From: Allolucifera butyrica
Lineage (GTDB): Bacteria; Bacillota; Negativicutes; Sporomusales; UPPP01
Direction: 5' to 3'
Assembly: GCF_900476375.1 (NCBI RefSeq)
Contig: NZ_UPPP01000067.1
Location: 1 to 64,000 of the forward strand
Length of the DNA stretch: 64,000 nt
The notes below the pieces were generated by a model. It had not been told where the DNA came from. It made no database searches and saw nothing but the letters and a program-made list of their open reading frames with translations. The position numbers were made by a program, and so were the translations under genes. How positions within the stretch are numbered: position 1 is the first letter of the stretch; each line of letters starts with the position of its first letter. Positions 24,464 through 33,172 of the stretch are shown here, one piece after another.

Positions 24464-27400
24464 TCAGGTTGAATCAAACAATTGCCGAATTTCGGTTTCG
24501 TTCATTTTGTTGAGAAAATTTTCGCCGGGTTTGATCAGTGTGTCGATCAACTCCTTTTTTTTCTGTTGTAAGAGGTAAATTTTTTCTTCAATGGTATCCT
24601 TCGTGATTAACTTGTATACTTGTACGGATTTTTTTTGACCAATGCGGTAAGCACGGTCGGTCGCCTGCTCTTCAACGGCCGGATTCCACCAGGGGTCATA
24701 ATGGATGACCATGTCGGCCCCGGTGAGATTTAAGCCGGTTCCTCCTGCTTTCAAAGATATCAGAAACACTTCCCTTTCTCCGGCGTTGAACGAATGGACC
24801 AGTTTGATGCGGTCTGCCGCCTTGGTTGTGCCGTCCAGATAGTGATAAGAAATTTGGCGATGCTCCAGCCGTTGTTGGATCAACTGCAGCATAGCGGTAA
24901 ACTGGGAAAAGAGCAGCACCCGGTGTCCGCTGCCGGCCGCCTCGCTGAGTATTTCCTCCAGCAGATCCAGCTTGCCGCTGCCGCCCGGATAATTTTCAAC
25001 GAATAAGGCCGGATGGCAGCATATTTGGCGCAGCCGGGTGAGAAGGGACAGAATTTTGATCCGGCTATGTTCAAAACCATTTGCTTGTACTTCATTTTCA
25101 AATTCGGTTCGTGCTTTTAGCAACCAGGCGGCGTAAAGCTTAGACTGTTCCGGCGTCATTTCGGAGCTTAGCTTGCTTTCAATTTTTTCCGGCAGTTCAT
25201 GCAACACTTCTTTTTTCATCCGCCGCAGAATAAAAGGTCGCGTATGCCATTTAAGGTTAGTGAGGGCGGTTTCCTCTTTGTTTTTTACGATAGGAATTTC
25301 AAAACGGCGAAGAAAGGAGGCATGATTTAACAAATAACCGGGCATTAAAAAGTCAAAAATGGACCAAAGTTCCGTTAAGGTGTTTTCAATGGGCGTTCCC
25401 GTCAGGGCAAAACAATTTTGGGCCCGAATCTGCTTGACGGCTCTGGCGCTGAGAGTCTGCGGATTTTTTATATGCTGGGCTTCATCCAGAAAGCAATAGC
25501 GGAATTCTTTGTCTTTATAAAACCGGATATCTCTTTTGATAAGACCATAAGAGGTTACGAACAGGTCGGTCCGGCTAAAATCCTGAAGCTGTTCGCACCG
25601 CTCGGCCTGCTGGCCGGCGATGACGGTTACTTTTAAGCCGGGGGTAAATTTAGCGGCTTCTTCCTGCCAGTTGTAAAGGAGCGAAGTGGGGGCGATAACA
25701 AGGGATGGTCCTGCCTTTTTTTCTTTCGCTGCCAGCAGGAAGGCCAGCACCTGCAGTGTTTTTCCCAGCCCCATGTCATCGGCCAAAATACCGCCGAGTC
25801 CATACTCGGCGAGTGAGTTCAGCCATTTAAACCCCGTCTTTTGATAGCTCCGGAGGTTGGTGTGGATACCTGGGGGAAGTCGATAGTCCGTATCCCGGGG
25901 TTCTTTGATGTCCTGTACTAATTTTTTAAAAGCATGATTCCGTTCCAGGGGAAAGTCGGCTGCTTCCCGAGCCAGGCTGTCAAGGTAAAGCGCGCGGTAT
26001 TTGGGGAGTTCGACCTGTTGCTTTTCGAGGTCTGACGGACGGAGGCCCAGTTGGTCGATCAGAAAAGCGGCTGCCTGAAAATCCGGGGAGTCAAGTGGAA
26101 TAAACGTACCATCCGGCAGACGGTGATAGTTTTTCTTGAGTTTATACGCTTCTAATAGGGCGAAAAGTTCCTGGCAGGACAAATCTTCATATTGCAGGGA
26201 AAATTCAAGCATATCGCTGGCCGGATTCAGTCTGACCCCGGCGGCGATCCGGCCGGGGAGTCTGATCCCGGTTGTTTTTAAACGATCCGAGTAATATATA
26301 TCAGCCAAATCCCTTAGTTCAGGCAATGCTTGCCGTAAAAATTGATAGGCGGCCTCTTCAACAGGCTGAACGAAGATGTCTTGCTGCCGTTGAAAGCCAT
26401 ATTGCCGGAATAGCGTAAGCAATTGATTTTCTGCCGCTGTCTCTCGAATTAGCCAGAGATCATTGTCTTGGATTTCCGTCTGAGGAAAGGAAGCGGCCGG
26501 ATTGACGACCGTTTCGCCGTAGTGAAATTCAATACGGGCACTGATTCCGGCATCAAACCGGTCCAGATAAACGCGGCTTTCAAGCGGTTCCTGCCGGAAG
26601 CGGGCATAAATTTCGCTATCCAGTGTAACCGAGCCGATGGTCTTAAGTGCAGGAAGCATAGCGGAGAAAAAGTCGGAGGCCGACGGCAAGGAAATCAGCA
26701 CTTCATTTTTCTGGGTTTCATTCAGACATGTTAGGAACGGTCCAATGTACCGGGAAAAATCTGCATCCACTCTATAAATAACCTGATGGTAATAAATATA
26801 TTCGAAATTAGTATCCAAGCCGTAAAACATATTGCCATCCAAGACGGGAATAAGCCGCAGCCCCTCCCGGCTCATTTTCACCTCCAGGTTTAAGGGAGGC
26901 CTTCCGTCGTTAATTCTGACCCCATGGACCGGATTGCCGTTAATGACCATAGGAAAGGGCCTGTCGGCAACGGCAGTGAAAAATTTTTGCAGGTTGGAGG
27001 TGGTCATTTTAAATTGCCGGGGATTCGCAAAACAGGAAGTGGAAGAGTAAGACCAGGACGAACGCTGCTTGTCCTCTAAATAGGCTTGCTGCATTAGTTG
27101 CAGCAAAGCTTGTGATACGGCATCAAAACGGGTTGTGCGCGGCTCAAAAACAAAATGTTTGCCAAAAATAATTTTTTCATCCCCTGTAGCAGCGTTCAAA
27201 AACTGGGTAATGTCTTTCAGAATATACATCCGTTCATTGCCGATGGTGAATTCCAGCCAGCAGTTTTTTTGTCCGCCGTTTAACGAAAAAAAGAGAGTCG
27301 GCAGGAGTTTGGCAGGAGTTTGGCCGGTAGGACCGGAGTAACCGGCGGCCTCATTCGTGAAAAATGTTAACAGCTTCCGCACTGCCCGGGATGATAACGA

Positions 27401-27760
27401 AGTTTTCTGCCTCTGTTCCGGCGAGAAAGGAAGCGGTTGAGCCGGCGGAACCATTATTTCTTCCGGAAAATACTGAGTCCAGTTCTTCTGGAGAGTCATG
27501 AATACGGCGACGAGATGTTTACAGGCTCCCGGGTAAGAAGAAAAAGCCGGACAGTCACAGCTGTAATGGGTGATTTTTTTATTCTGGTCGAACTGTACCT
27601 CAATATTGTAAAGCTGCCCGCCTTCCACCTGGGCCCAAAACCCTTGTCCGCCGGGCAGCAATTGCAATTGCCGAACATAGTGGTTGCGATAGTAGAGAAA
27701 GCCCCGGCTGTACGATGCGGAACCGGCTGCCGCTGTTTTAATCCATTGATCTGTTATCAT
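24464..27760 (-). CDS. SWIM zinc-finger SNF2-family helicase
   Basis: A 1098-residue protein. The N-terminal SWIM zinc finger (SCDCPAF..GACKHL, about residues 68-85) is followed by a large bacterial SNF2-associated region (about 100-620). The SNF2 ATPase has Walker A DDMGLGKTLQ near 663, FLDEAQHIK (DEAQ box) near 760, LTGTPIEN, and a helicase C domain with the QATDRAYRIGQ motif near 1050. Enzymes of this class are ATP-driven DNA or RNA-polymerase translocases related to RapA/Swi2. Its role in bacteria is not settled. It is monocistronic with a terminator-like hairpin upstream at 27905. Confidence 0.9.
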   Translation of the reverse strand: MITDQWIKTAAAGSASYSRGFLYYRNHYVRQLQLLPGGQGFWAQVEGGQLYNIEVQFDQNKKITHYSCDCPAFSSYPGACKHLVAVFMTLQKNWTQYFPEEIMVPPAQPLPFSPEQRQKTSLSSRAVRKLLTFFTNEAAGYSGPTGQTPAKLLPTLFFSLNGGQKNCWLEFTIGNERMYILKDITQFLNAATGDEKIIFGKHFVFEPRTTRFDAVSQALLQLMQQAYLEDKQRSSWSYSSTSCFANPRQFKMTTSNLQKFFTAVADRPFPMVINGNPVHGVRINDGRPPLNLEVKMSREGLRLIPVLDGNMFYGLDTNFEYIYYHQVIYRVDADFSRYIGPFLTCLNETQKNEVLISLPSASDFFSAMLPALKTIGSVTLDSEIYARFRQEPLESRVYLDRFDAGISARIEFHYGETVVNPAASFPQTEIQDNDLWLIRETAAENQLLTLFRQYGFQRQQDIFVQPVEEAAYQFLRQALPELRDLADIYYSDRLKTTGIRLPGRIAAGVRLNPASDMLEFSLQYEDLSCQELFALLEAYKLKKNYHRLPDGTFIPLDSPDFQAAAFLIDQLGLRPSDLEKQQVELPKYRALYLDSLAREAADFPLERNHAFKKLVQDIKEPRDTDYRLPPGIHTNLRSYQKTGFKWLNSLAEYGLGGILADDMGLGKTLQVLAFLLAAKEKKAGPSLVIAPTSLLYNWQEEAAKFTPGLKVTVIAGQQAERCEQLQDFSRTDLFVTSYGLIKRDIRFYKDKEFRYCFLDEAQHIKNPQTLSARAVKQIRAQNCFALTGTPIENTLTELWSIFDFLMPGYLLNHASFLRRFEIPIVKNKEETALTNLKWHTRPFILRRMKKEVLHELPEKIESKLSSEMTPEQSKLYAAWLLKARTEFENEVQANGFEHSRIKILSLLTRLRQICCHPALFVENYPGGSGKLDLLEEILSEAAGSGHRVLLFSQFTAMLQLIQQRLEHRQISYHYLDGTTKAADRIKLVHSFNAGEREVFLISLKAGGTGLNLTGADMVIHYDPWWNPAVEEQATDRAYRIGQKKSVQVYKLITKDTIEEKIYLLQQKKKELIDTLIKPGENFLNKMNETEIRQLFDST

Positions 27761-27904
27761 ACACGGATTAATCTCCTTAATCTCTTAGTTGCCTACGGGT
27801 TGTGCCAGGGTAGAGTTTTTGTTGTAGGGCAAAAGTCCTATTATCTATTTATAATAATTTGTCGATAAAATAAATGTTGGAGATCTCCTCTTTATTCCTT
27901 GTCA

Positions 27905-27930
27905 TAGACCCTCACGCCGGTGGGGGTCTA
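27905..27930. terminator. hairpin TAGACCCTCACGCCGGTGGGGGTCTA
   Basis: An 11-bp stem with short loop followed by a modest T run. It lies in the 27761-28127 gap between divergent genes, where the remaining sequence is A/T-rich and shows no gene. Confidence 0.5.
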
Positions 27931-28127
27931 CTATTTTGTCTCCTCTTTATTATAATTTGTCAATGATAACATTAACACTGCTTAATCCGAATTTTATACA
28001 AATAAAATGATTTTCCGATATTTTAGGTTTATAATATTTATAAATATATTTTTGTTACAAATAGCCTTGTTTAGTAATTGACGGTACTATTTGCCCACTT
28101 CTTATATTATTTGAGGAGTTGATATTT

Positions 28128-28463
28128 ATGAGTATTCGGCCCTTGGACATGCAAACAATCCTGCCTCAGGCGACAACGGTTAGTAAAAACCAGCATGCAG
28201 CCGAACACCAAAATACATTACAGCAGCAGGGGTTTGCCGAACAATTGCAGCAAATCGCTGATAAACGTCTGCACCAAATACAAAATGTACCTAAAAACGA
28301 ACAAGGCAGGGTACAGCGGGAGAAACATTTCAAGGAGCAACACGCCAACGAACAGCAGGCGGATGATAACCAGGAAAATAGAAAATACCAAAATCACAGC
28401 AACGAGGAAGAAGATGCGGGCAAGGACCCAAGCCGGGGCAGTCACATTGATATAAAGGCGTAG
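28128..28463 (+). CDS. uncharacterised charged, glutamine-rich protein
   Basis: A 111-residue cytoplasmic protein starting at ATG 28128 behind GAGGAG. Residues 1-13 (MSIRPLDMQTILP) are a hydrophobic lead. Residues 17-90 are very rich in Gln, Glu, His, Asn and Lys and probably helical or disordered (HAAEHQNTLQQQGFAEQLQQ). The tail is acidic then basic. No Cys or membrane span. It has its own terminator. I do not recognise a functional family. Confidence 0.65.
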   Translation: MSIRPLDMQTILPQATTVSKNQHAAEHQNTLQQQGFAEQLQQIADKRLHQIQNVPKNEQGRVQREKHFKEQHANEQQADDNQENRKYQNHSNEEEDAGKDPSRGSHIDIKA

Positions 28464-28464
28464 C

Positions 28465-28485
28465 TGAGGGGGATAATCCCCCTCA
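28465..28485 (+). terminator. intrinsic terminator
   Basis: TGAGGGGG-ataat-CCCCCTCA followed by TTTTATTTTT. Confidence 0.85.
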
Positions 28486-28519
28486 TTTTATTTTTCCGGG
28501 GATTTTCCCGTCGTACCCC

Positions 28520-28562
28520 GAGCCCTGCCCCATGAGCCGAAAGACCGCATAGCGGTTTTTCT
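28520..28562 (+). repeat. polar GAGCCCTGCGCCA-terminator cassette, copy 5
   Basis: GAGCCCTGCCCCATGAGCCG followed by GACCGCATAGCGGTTTTTCTC. It lies 35 bases after an independent terminator. Confidence 0.75.
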
Positions 28563-28631
28563 CACAGAATAGAATTGCCGGTTCAGCCGCATACTACATT
28601 GTTGCCAATTGTGATTTTGGAGGGCTGCAGA

Positions 28632-29432
28632 ATGGAGACGCGACCACCTAAGTTGTACAAATATTGTCCCTGGAATGATTACGCCAAAGATATACTGCTG
28701 GAGAACAGGGTATATTTTAATTCGGCGGAAAGTTTTAATGACCCTTTTGACGGCAATGTTGTTTTGGCTGACATGGATGGAGCAATGGAAAAATGGCTGG
28801 AGCGGTTTAAGCGGGCCTTTGCCGCCGTTCATAACAGAAACCTGACCGAAGAGGAACAGCGGGCAATCGGCGACACATTGGCTAAAATGAGTTTGCGGGA
28901 AAGAAAACAATATTTTGAAAAGAATATTGTCGATGTATTGCGCAAAGCAATGGGGATATGCTGTTTCAGTGCGGAAAACCGTAATATTGTTATGTGGTCT
29001 CATTACGCCGATAATCATAAAGGAATCTGCCTGGAGTTCAACCACTCCAATTCCGGGGGATTCGGTGCCAGTAAAGTAAGTTATTATGCCGAATATCCCA
29101 GCCTGAACTACATTTCCGCTTCCGATGCTGAACTGAGTATCAACCGCTTCTGTATTAAAGCCGTCGATTGGCAATATGAACAAGAATACCGGGTGATAAT
29201 GCCTAACAAAGCCAAAGCGAAAATACCTTTTCCGCCGGAACTGCTAGTGGGCGTTATTGCCGGCTGCTGCATGCCTGATGAGAAACTGGCGGAGTTGATT
29301 GGGCTGTTAGAAAACAGACTGTTGCCAATCACTCTTTATAAAGCCCGAAAAAAAGAACGGGAATTTGGTCTGGACATTGCCAGAGTGGGTGACTATGGCT
29401 TGACTTCGAGTGCACTTGAAGATATAGAATAA
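28632..29432 (+). CDS. DUF2971 domain protein
   Basis: A 266-residue protein with the DUF2971 pattern: LYKYCPWNDYAKDILLENRVYFNSAESFNDPFD at the start, CCFSAENRNIVMWSHYADNHKGICLEF in the middle (about 112-138), and WQYEQEYRVI near 183. The conserved MWSHYA/G..G segment and the late Glu-Tyr-Arg are family hallmarks. DUF2971 proteins are often accessory genes and some sit in defence islands; no such island is visible here. ATG 28632 is chosen for the GGAGG site upstream. The biochemical activity is unknown. Confidence 0.8.
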   Translation: METRPPKLYKYCPWNDYAKDILLENRVYFNSAESFNDPFDGNVVLADMDGAMEKWLERFKRAFAAVHNRNLTEEEQRAIGDTLAKMSLRERKQYFEKNIVDVLRKAMGICCFSAENRNIVMWSHYADNHKGICLEFNHSNSGGFGASKVSYYAEYPSLNYISASDAELSINRFCIKAVDWQYEQEYRVIMPNKAKAKIPFPPELLVGVIAGCCMPDEKLAELIGLLENRLLPITLYKARKKEREFGLDIARVGDYGLTSSALEDIE

Positions 29433-29466
29433 ATTTATTATCATAATATCGAAGGGAGCGTTTGTT

Positions 29467-30630
29467 TTGTTATACAGAACCTATGGGAAGACAAAGGAAC
29501 CGGTTTCTGTTTTAGGTTTTGGCTGCATGCGGCTGCCTGTTCTCGGGAACGACCCGACCAAAATCGATGAAGATAAAGCGATAAAAATGATCCGTTATGC
29601 AATTGATAACGGCGTAAATTACGTGGATACCGCCTATCCTTACCATGGTAACGGCATTACTCATGCCGGAGCGAGTGAACCCTTTGTTGCCAAAGCACTT
29701 AAAGATGGCTACAGAGAACGGGTAAAGTTAGCGACCAAACTTCCCAGTTGGCTGATAAAATCCAGAGCCGATATGGACCGTTATTTAAATGAGCAATTGC
29801 AGCGGCTGGAGACGGATACAATTGATTTTTACCTGGTACATACCCTGGGGTCGCATACCTGGCCTGTTTTAAAAGAGGCAGGAATTACGGAGTTTTTGGA
29901 CCAGGCTGTCAAAGACGGCAAAATTAAATATGCAGGTTTCTCCTTCCATGATAGGGTTGGTTTGTTTAAAGAAATCATCGATTATTATGACTGGTCCTTT
30001 TGTCAGATCCAATATAATTATTTGGACGAGAATTACCAGGCAGGGAAAGAAGGCCTGATGTATGCAGCACAAAAAGGATTGGGCATTGCCGTTATGGAAC
30101 CGTTAAGGGGCGGCAAGCTTACTGACGGTCTCCCCACGGAAGCGCTGGATTTATTCCGGCAGGCCGATGTGCCAAGAACGCCGGCGGAATGGGGTTTACG
30201 CTGGGTATGGAACCATCCGGAAGTTTCCGTTGTCTTAAGCGGCATGACAACACTGGAGCAAGTAACGGAAAATGTAAAATTGGCGGAAACCGCCCGGCCG
30301 AATTCTCTAACCGCGAAAGAACTGAAGATTATTGAGCAGGTTAAAGCTCTCTATAAAGAAAGAATAAAAGTGAATTGTACGGCCTGTGCCTATTGTATGC
30401 CCTGTCCTGCGGGAGTAAATATTCCCGGCTGTTTCTCAATATACAACGATTATTCGGTTTTCGGCGGAACGCCGGAAACGAAAGAACGGTATAAGTTTAT
30501 GTATAACTTCCGACTGGATTCAAAAGCCCATGCTTCGAAATGTGTGGAATGCGGCAACTGTGAAAACCATTGCCCGCAGGGAATTGCCGTCCGGCAGGAA
30601 TTGCAAAAGGTACAAGCGCTTTTTGAATAG
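29467..30630 (+). CDS. aldo/keto reductase with C-terminal ferredoxin domain
   Basis: A 387-residue protein. The AKR barrel (1-285) has YVDTAYPYHGNG with the catalytic Asp/Tyr and HTLGSHTW. The C-terminal bacterioferredoxin-like part carries CTACAYCMPCPAGVNIP and CVECGNCENHCPQGI, two [4Fe-4S] motifs. Such proteins are common in anaerobes as predicted oxidoreductases; substrate unknown. The start is TTG with a GGGAGC site, giving MLYRTYGKT. It is followed by larE after 56 bases and probably forms an operon with it. Confidence 0.88.
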   Translation: MLYRTYGKTKEPVSVLGFGCMRLPVLGNDPTKIDEDKAIKMIRYAIDNGVNYVDTAYPYHGNGITHAGASEPFVAKALKDGYRERVKLATKLPSWLIKSRADMDRYLNEQLQRLETDTIDFYLVHTLGSHTWPVLKEAGITEFLDQAVKDGKIKYAGFSFHDRVGLFKEIIDYYDWSFCQIQYNYLDENYQAGKEGLMYAAQKGLGIAVMEPLRGGKLTDGLPTEALDLFRQADVPRTPAEWGLRWVWNHPEVSVVLSGMTTLEQVTENVKLAETARPNSLTAKELKIIEQVKALYKERIKVNCTACAYCMPCPAGVNIPGCFSIYNDYSVFGGTPETKERYKFMYNFRLDSKAHASKCVECGNCENHCPQGIAVRQELQKVQALFE

Positions 30631-30686
30631 AAGTTTATACCTTAATTGCTGCTTGCAGCACTATAAACAGCAGGAGAAGATAACGA

Positions 30687-31493
30687 ATGATAAACAATGA
30701 GAAATATACGGAACTAATTAAGTATTTGCAGAAGATGGAAAAGGTTGTTTTAGCTTTCTCCGGCGGAGTGGACAGCACATTTCTGCTTAAGGCTGCGCAG
30801 GAAGCCCTCGGCGATAATCTGAAAGCAGTAACCATCCTTTCAGCGTATATTCCCAGATGGGAGATTGAAGAGGCCCGCAAGCTGGTTGCCGAATTAGGCG
30901 TCCGGTACGAAATCATAGAAGCGCCCATTATTGATGAAATCAGGAATAACCCGGAAAACCGGTGCTATCTTTGCAAGAAGGCCGTATTTGCCATGATCCA
31001 GGCTCTTGCTGAACGGGAAGGGTATAATTATGTTATTGACGGGACGAATTTCGACGATACCGGTGACTACCGGCCGGGCTTGAAGGCCTTAGCGGAACTC
31101 AATGTAAAAAGCCCTCTCCTGGAGTGTAAATTAGGCAAAGCGGAAATAAGAGCCTTGTCGAAAAAATTAGGTCTGGGCACTTGGGATAAAGCGCCTTATG
31201 CATGTCTGCTTACCAGAATACCTTACGGCACTGAATTAAAAGTAGAGGATTTTGTGAAAATCGAAAGTGCCGAAAGATATATGATGGATTTGGGTTTTAA
31301 AGCCGTCCGGGTGCGCTGCCACGATAATCTGGCCAGGATTGAAGTGCCTGCTAAGGACCGGTGCAAATTATTTAATGAGACCATCCTGGATCAGATTGCC
31401 GCGAAATTCAGGAAGTTTGGTTTTCGTTACATAACGCTGGACCTGGAAGGATACCGGGTAGGCAGCTTTAATGAAACGTTGCCGGAATCTTAA
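30687..31493 (+). CDS. larE: ATP-dependent sacrificial sulfur transferase LarE family
   Basis: A 268-residue PP-loop ATP pyrophosphatase: FSGGVDSTFLL near residue 28 is the PP-loop. The Cys in YACLLTRIPYG (about 173) corresponds to the residue that donates sulfur in LarE during synthesis of the nickel-pincer cofactor. Another Cys pair, CYLC (near 92), is also present. larB, larC and a lactate racemase are absent from the window, so it may serve another sulfur transfer reaction. RBS AGGAG. Confidence 0.88.
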   Translation: MINNEKYTELIKYLQKMEKVVLAFSGGVDSTFLLKAAQEALGDNLKAVTILSAYIPRWEIEEARKLVAELGVRYEIIEAPIIDEIRNNPENRCYLCKKAVFAMIQALAEREGYNYVIDGTNFDDTGDYRPGLKALAELNVKSPLLECKLGKAEIRALSKKLGLGTWDKAPYACLLTRIPYGTELKVEDFVKIESAERYMMDLGFKAVRVRCHDNLARIEVPAKDRCKLFNETILDQIAAKFRKFGFRYITLDLEGYRVGSFNETLPES

Positions 31494-31548
31494 GTTGTAG
31501 TTAACCTGGCAAACAAGCGGAAAGACGGAACGGTGAGGGGGCACGATC

Positions 31549-32007
31549 ATGCCGGGGATACGAAGAGCCAGGAAAGCGGATTGTAAGACATTAACCGCCA
31601 TCGCCGTTCGGTCCGAGGCTTACTGGGGCTATGATTCCGGCTATATGGAGAAGTTTACATCCGTCTATAAAGTAACGGAGGATTTTATCGGGCATAACCC
31701 AGCCTTTGTTATCGAAGAGAATGAAGAAATTATTGGTTTCTATGGTGTTTTAATCGGACCCGGCGAAATCTCCCTGGAATATCTTTATATTGAGCCGGAA
31801 AGCATCGGCAAAGGCTATGGAAAGTTATTATGGAATCACATGGTTAATACGTGCAATAAGCTGGGCATTAAAGAGCTGACAATCCTGTCCGGCCCGCAGG
31901 TGAAAGATTTTTATGTCAAAATGGGAGCGCTGCCGGCGGGGGAAGTAAGGTCACTTGTTGTCAAAGACCGTAAAATTCCCCGCTTCCTTTTTTCGCCGGA
32001 GAAATAG
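31549..32007 (+). CDS. GNAT-family N-acetyltransferase
   Basis: A 152-residue GNAT protein. The acetyl-CoA-binding motif is IEPESIGKGYGKLLW (about 83-97), preceded by the beta strand EISLEYLYI and followed by LTILSGPQVKDFYVKMG. Substrate unknown. RBS GAGGGGG. It is 55 bases after larE in the same direction and ends the AKR-larE-GNAT transcript before a terminator. Confidence 0.85.
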   Translation: MPGIRRARKADCKTLTAIAVRSEAYWGYDSGYMEKFTSVYKVTEDFIGHNPAFVIEENEEIIGFYGVLIGPGEISLEYLYIEPESIGKGYGKLLWNHMVNTCNKLGIKELTILSGPQVKDFYVKMGALPAGEVRSLVVKDRKIPRFLFSPEK

Positions 32008-32019
32008 AAAATTGACAAA

Positions 32020-32052
32020 ACCCCTGTAAATTCCGGCCGAATCTACAGGGGT
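32020..32052. terminator. bidirectional terminator
   Basis: ACCCCTGTA..TACAGGGGT stem between converging genes, flanked by AAAA on one side. Confidence 0.75.
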
Positions 32053-32082
32053 ATCTATTTCGTTATTCGTCTTGACGGGGTT

Positions 32083-32325
32083 TTACTGCAATTCTCCACG
32101 AAGACGGGCCAATTCGGCCTGGTCTTCGCGATAGTACCACCTGACGGATTTACCGACGACACAGCGCAGCGCATCTACTTTTCCGGCAATTGCCAGCTTT
32201 CTCATCTTCACTATATTAAACCCGTTTACTGAAAAGTAATTAGTTGGAATAAACCCTCTGTTAATAAGCCTTTTGCGATAGTGCACAAAATCTTTAGCAT
32301 CCATGTCAATATGCCATATGGCCAT
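32083..32325 (-). CDS. small winged-helix/excisionase-like DNA-binding protein
   Basis: An 80-residue protein. Residues 38-72 (NIVKMRKLAIAGKVDALRCVVGKSVRWYYREDQAEL) resemble the MerR/excisionase-type HTH ('..LA..GKI.A......RWYY..EDL'). There is no effector domain. No mobile element surrounds it, so it is more likely a small regulator than an excisionase. The target is unknown. Confidence 0.6.
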   Translation of the reverse strand: MAIWHIDMDAKDFVHYRKRLINRGFIPTNYFSVNGFNIVKMRKLAIAGKVDALRCVVGKSVRWYYREDQAELARLRGELQ

Positions 32326-32455
32326 ACAGATCCCAACCCTTCTTTTAACGGTTCATATGTATACATTATATACTGTTTTATTTTAGTCATTGTTAACTCC
32401 GGGTAAACACTACATTAAAAAGTAGTGTCCTACATTGCAACAGGGAGGCGGTACT

Positions 32456-32884
32456 ATGGAGAATAAAATAACAATCCGGGAAATGAAGATTGAGGACTAT
32501 GCCCAGGTCTGGCAGCTTTGGTCAAGTACTGAGGGAGTTGGCTTGAGTGATGCCGACACGCAGGAAAATATCAGTCTGTTTCTAAAGCGAAATGCCGGGT
32601 TGAGTTTTGTCGCTGAAACCGGAGGGCAAGAGATTGTCGGCGCCATACTCTGCGGGCATGACGGCAGACGAGGCTACCTCCATCACTTAACGGTAAATGC
32701 TGCTTACCGGAGGAACGGAATTGGCCGCCGTTTAGTCGAAAATTGTTTTCGCCGGCTTAAACAGGCGGGGATAAGGAAATGTCATTTGTTTGTTTTCAAA
32801 GATAATCATCTGGGTATGAATTTTTGGCATAAGACCGGTTTTCTTACCCGAAATGACTTGCATATTCTTTCCCGGGATGTTTGA
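32456..32884 (+). CDS. GNAT-family N-acetyltransferase
   Basis: A 142-residue GNAT enzyme with the acetyl-CoA signature VNAAYRRNGIGRRLVENC (about 80-97) and the late strand KCHLFVFKDNHLGMNFWHKTGF. ATG 32456 is preferred because GGGAGG lies nine bases upstream. Substrate unknown. It is unrelated in detail to the acetyltransferase at 31549. Confidence 0.85.
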   Translation: MENKITIREMKIEDYAQVWQLWSSTEGVGLSDADTQENISLFLKRNAGLSFVAETGGQEIVGAILCGHDGRRGYLHHLTVNAAYRRNGIGRRLVENCFRRLKQAGIRKCHLFVFKDNHLGMNFWHKTGFLTRNDLHILSRDV

Positions 32885-32904
32885 ATGTCACAACGCAAAG
32901 GAAT

Positions 32905-32938
32905 AAAGGCCCGAACCCATCTTGAGGTTCGGGCCTTT
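32905..32938 (+). terminator. intrinsic terminator
   Basis: AAAGGCCCGAACC-catcttga-GGTTCGGGCCTTT, a perfect 13-bp stem. Confidence 0.88.
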
Positions 32939-32951
32939 CCTTTATGGGATC

Positions 32952-33054
32952 GGAAAGTATAACTTTTCGGGTTGTTTCTAAAAATAACACATTCTTCTTA
33001 CAATCGAAAAGTAAAATACTTTCCTTCCACTTAAAGACCCTTTGGGGCTTTCTT
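32952..33054 (-). repeat. copy D of the ~103-bp hairpin repeat family
   Basis: Reverse orientation relative to copies A and B. Arms GGAAAGTATAACTTTTCGG and CGAAAAGTAAAATACTTTCC flank the loop, then the palindrome GACCCTTTGGGGC. It lies between the acetyltransferase terminator and fabF. Confidence 0.8.
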
Positions 33055-33172
33055 GAATAAACAAAAAGCAAAAGTTGTTCATTTTTAATTGCGGCTGCGT
33101 GTTACAGTAAGTAAGGATTTCAGTTTGGGGCCTATTTGGTAAGACCAGAGTCAAATAAAGGAGGATTAGACG

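Noticed and set aside
32083-32325. Excisionase of an integrated element
   Set aside because: No integrase, attachment repeats or phage genes nearby; kept as a small regulator only.
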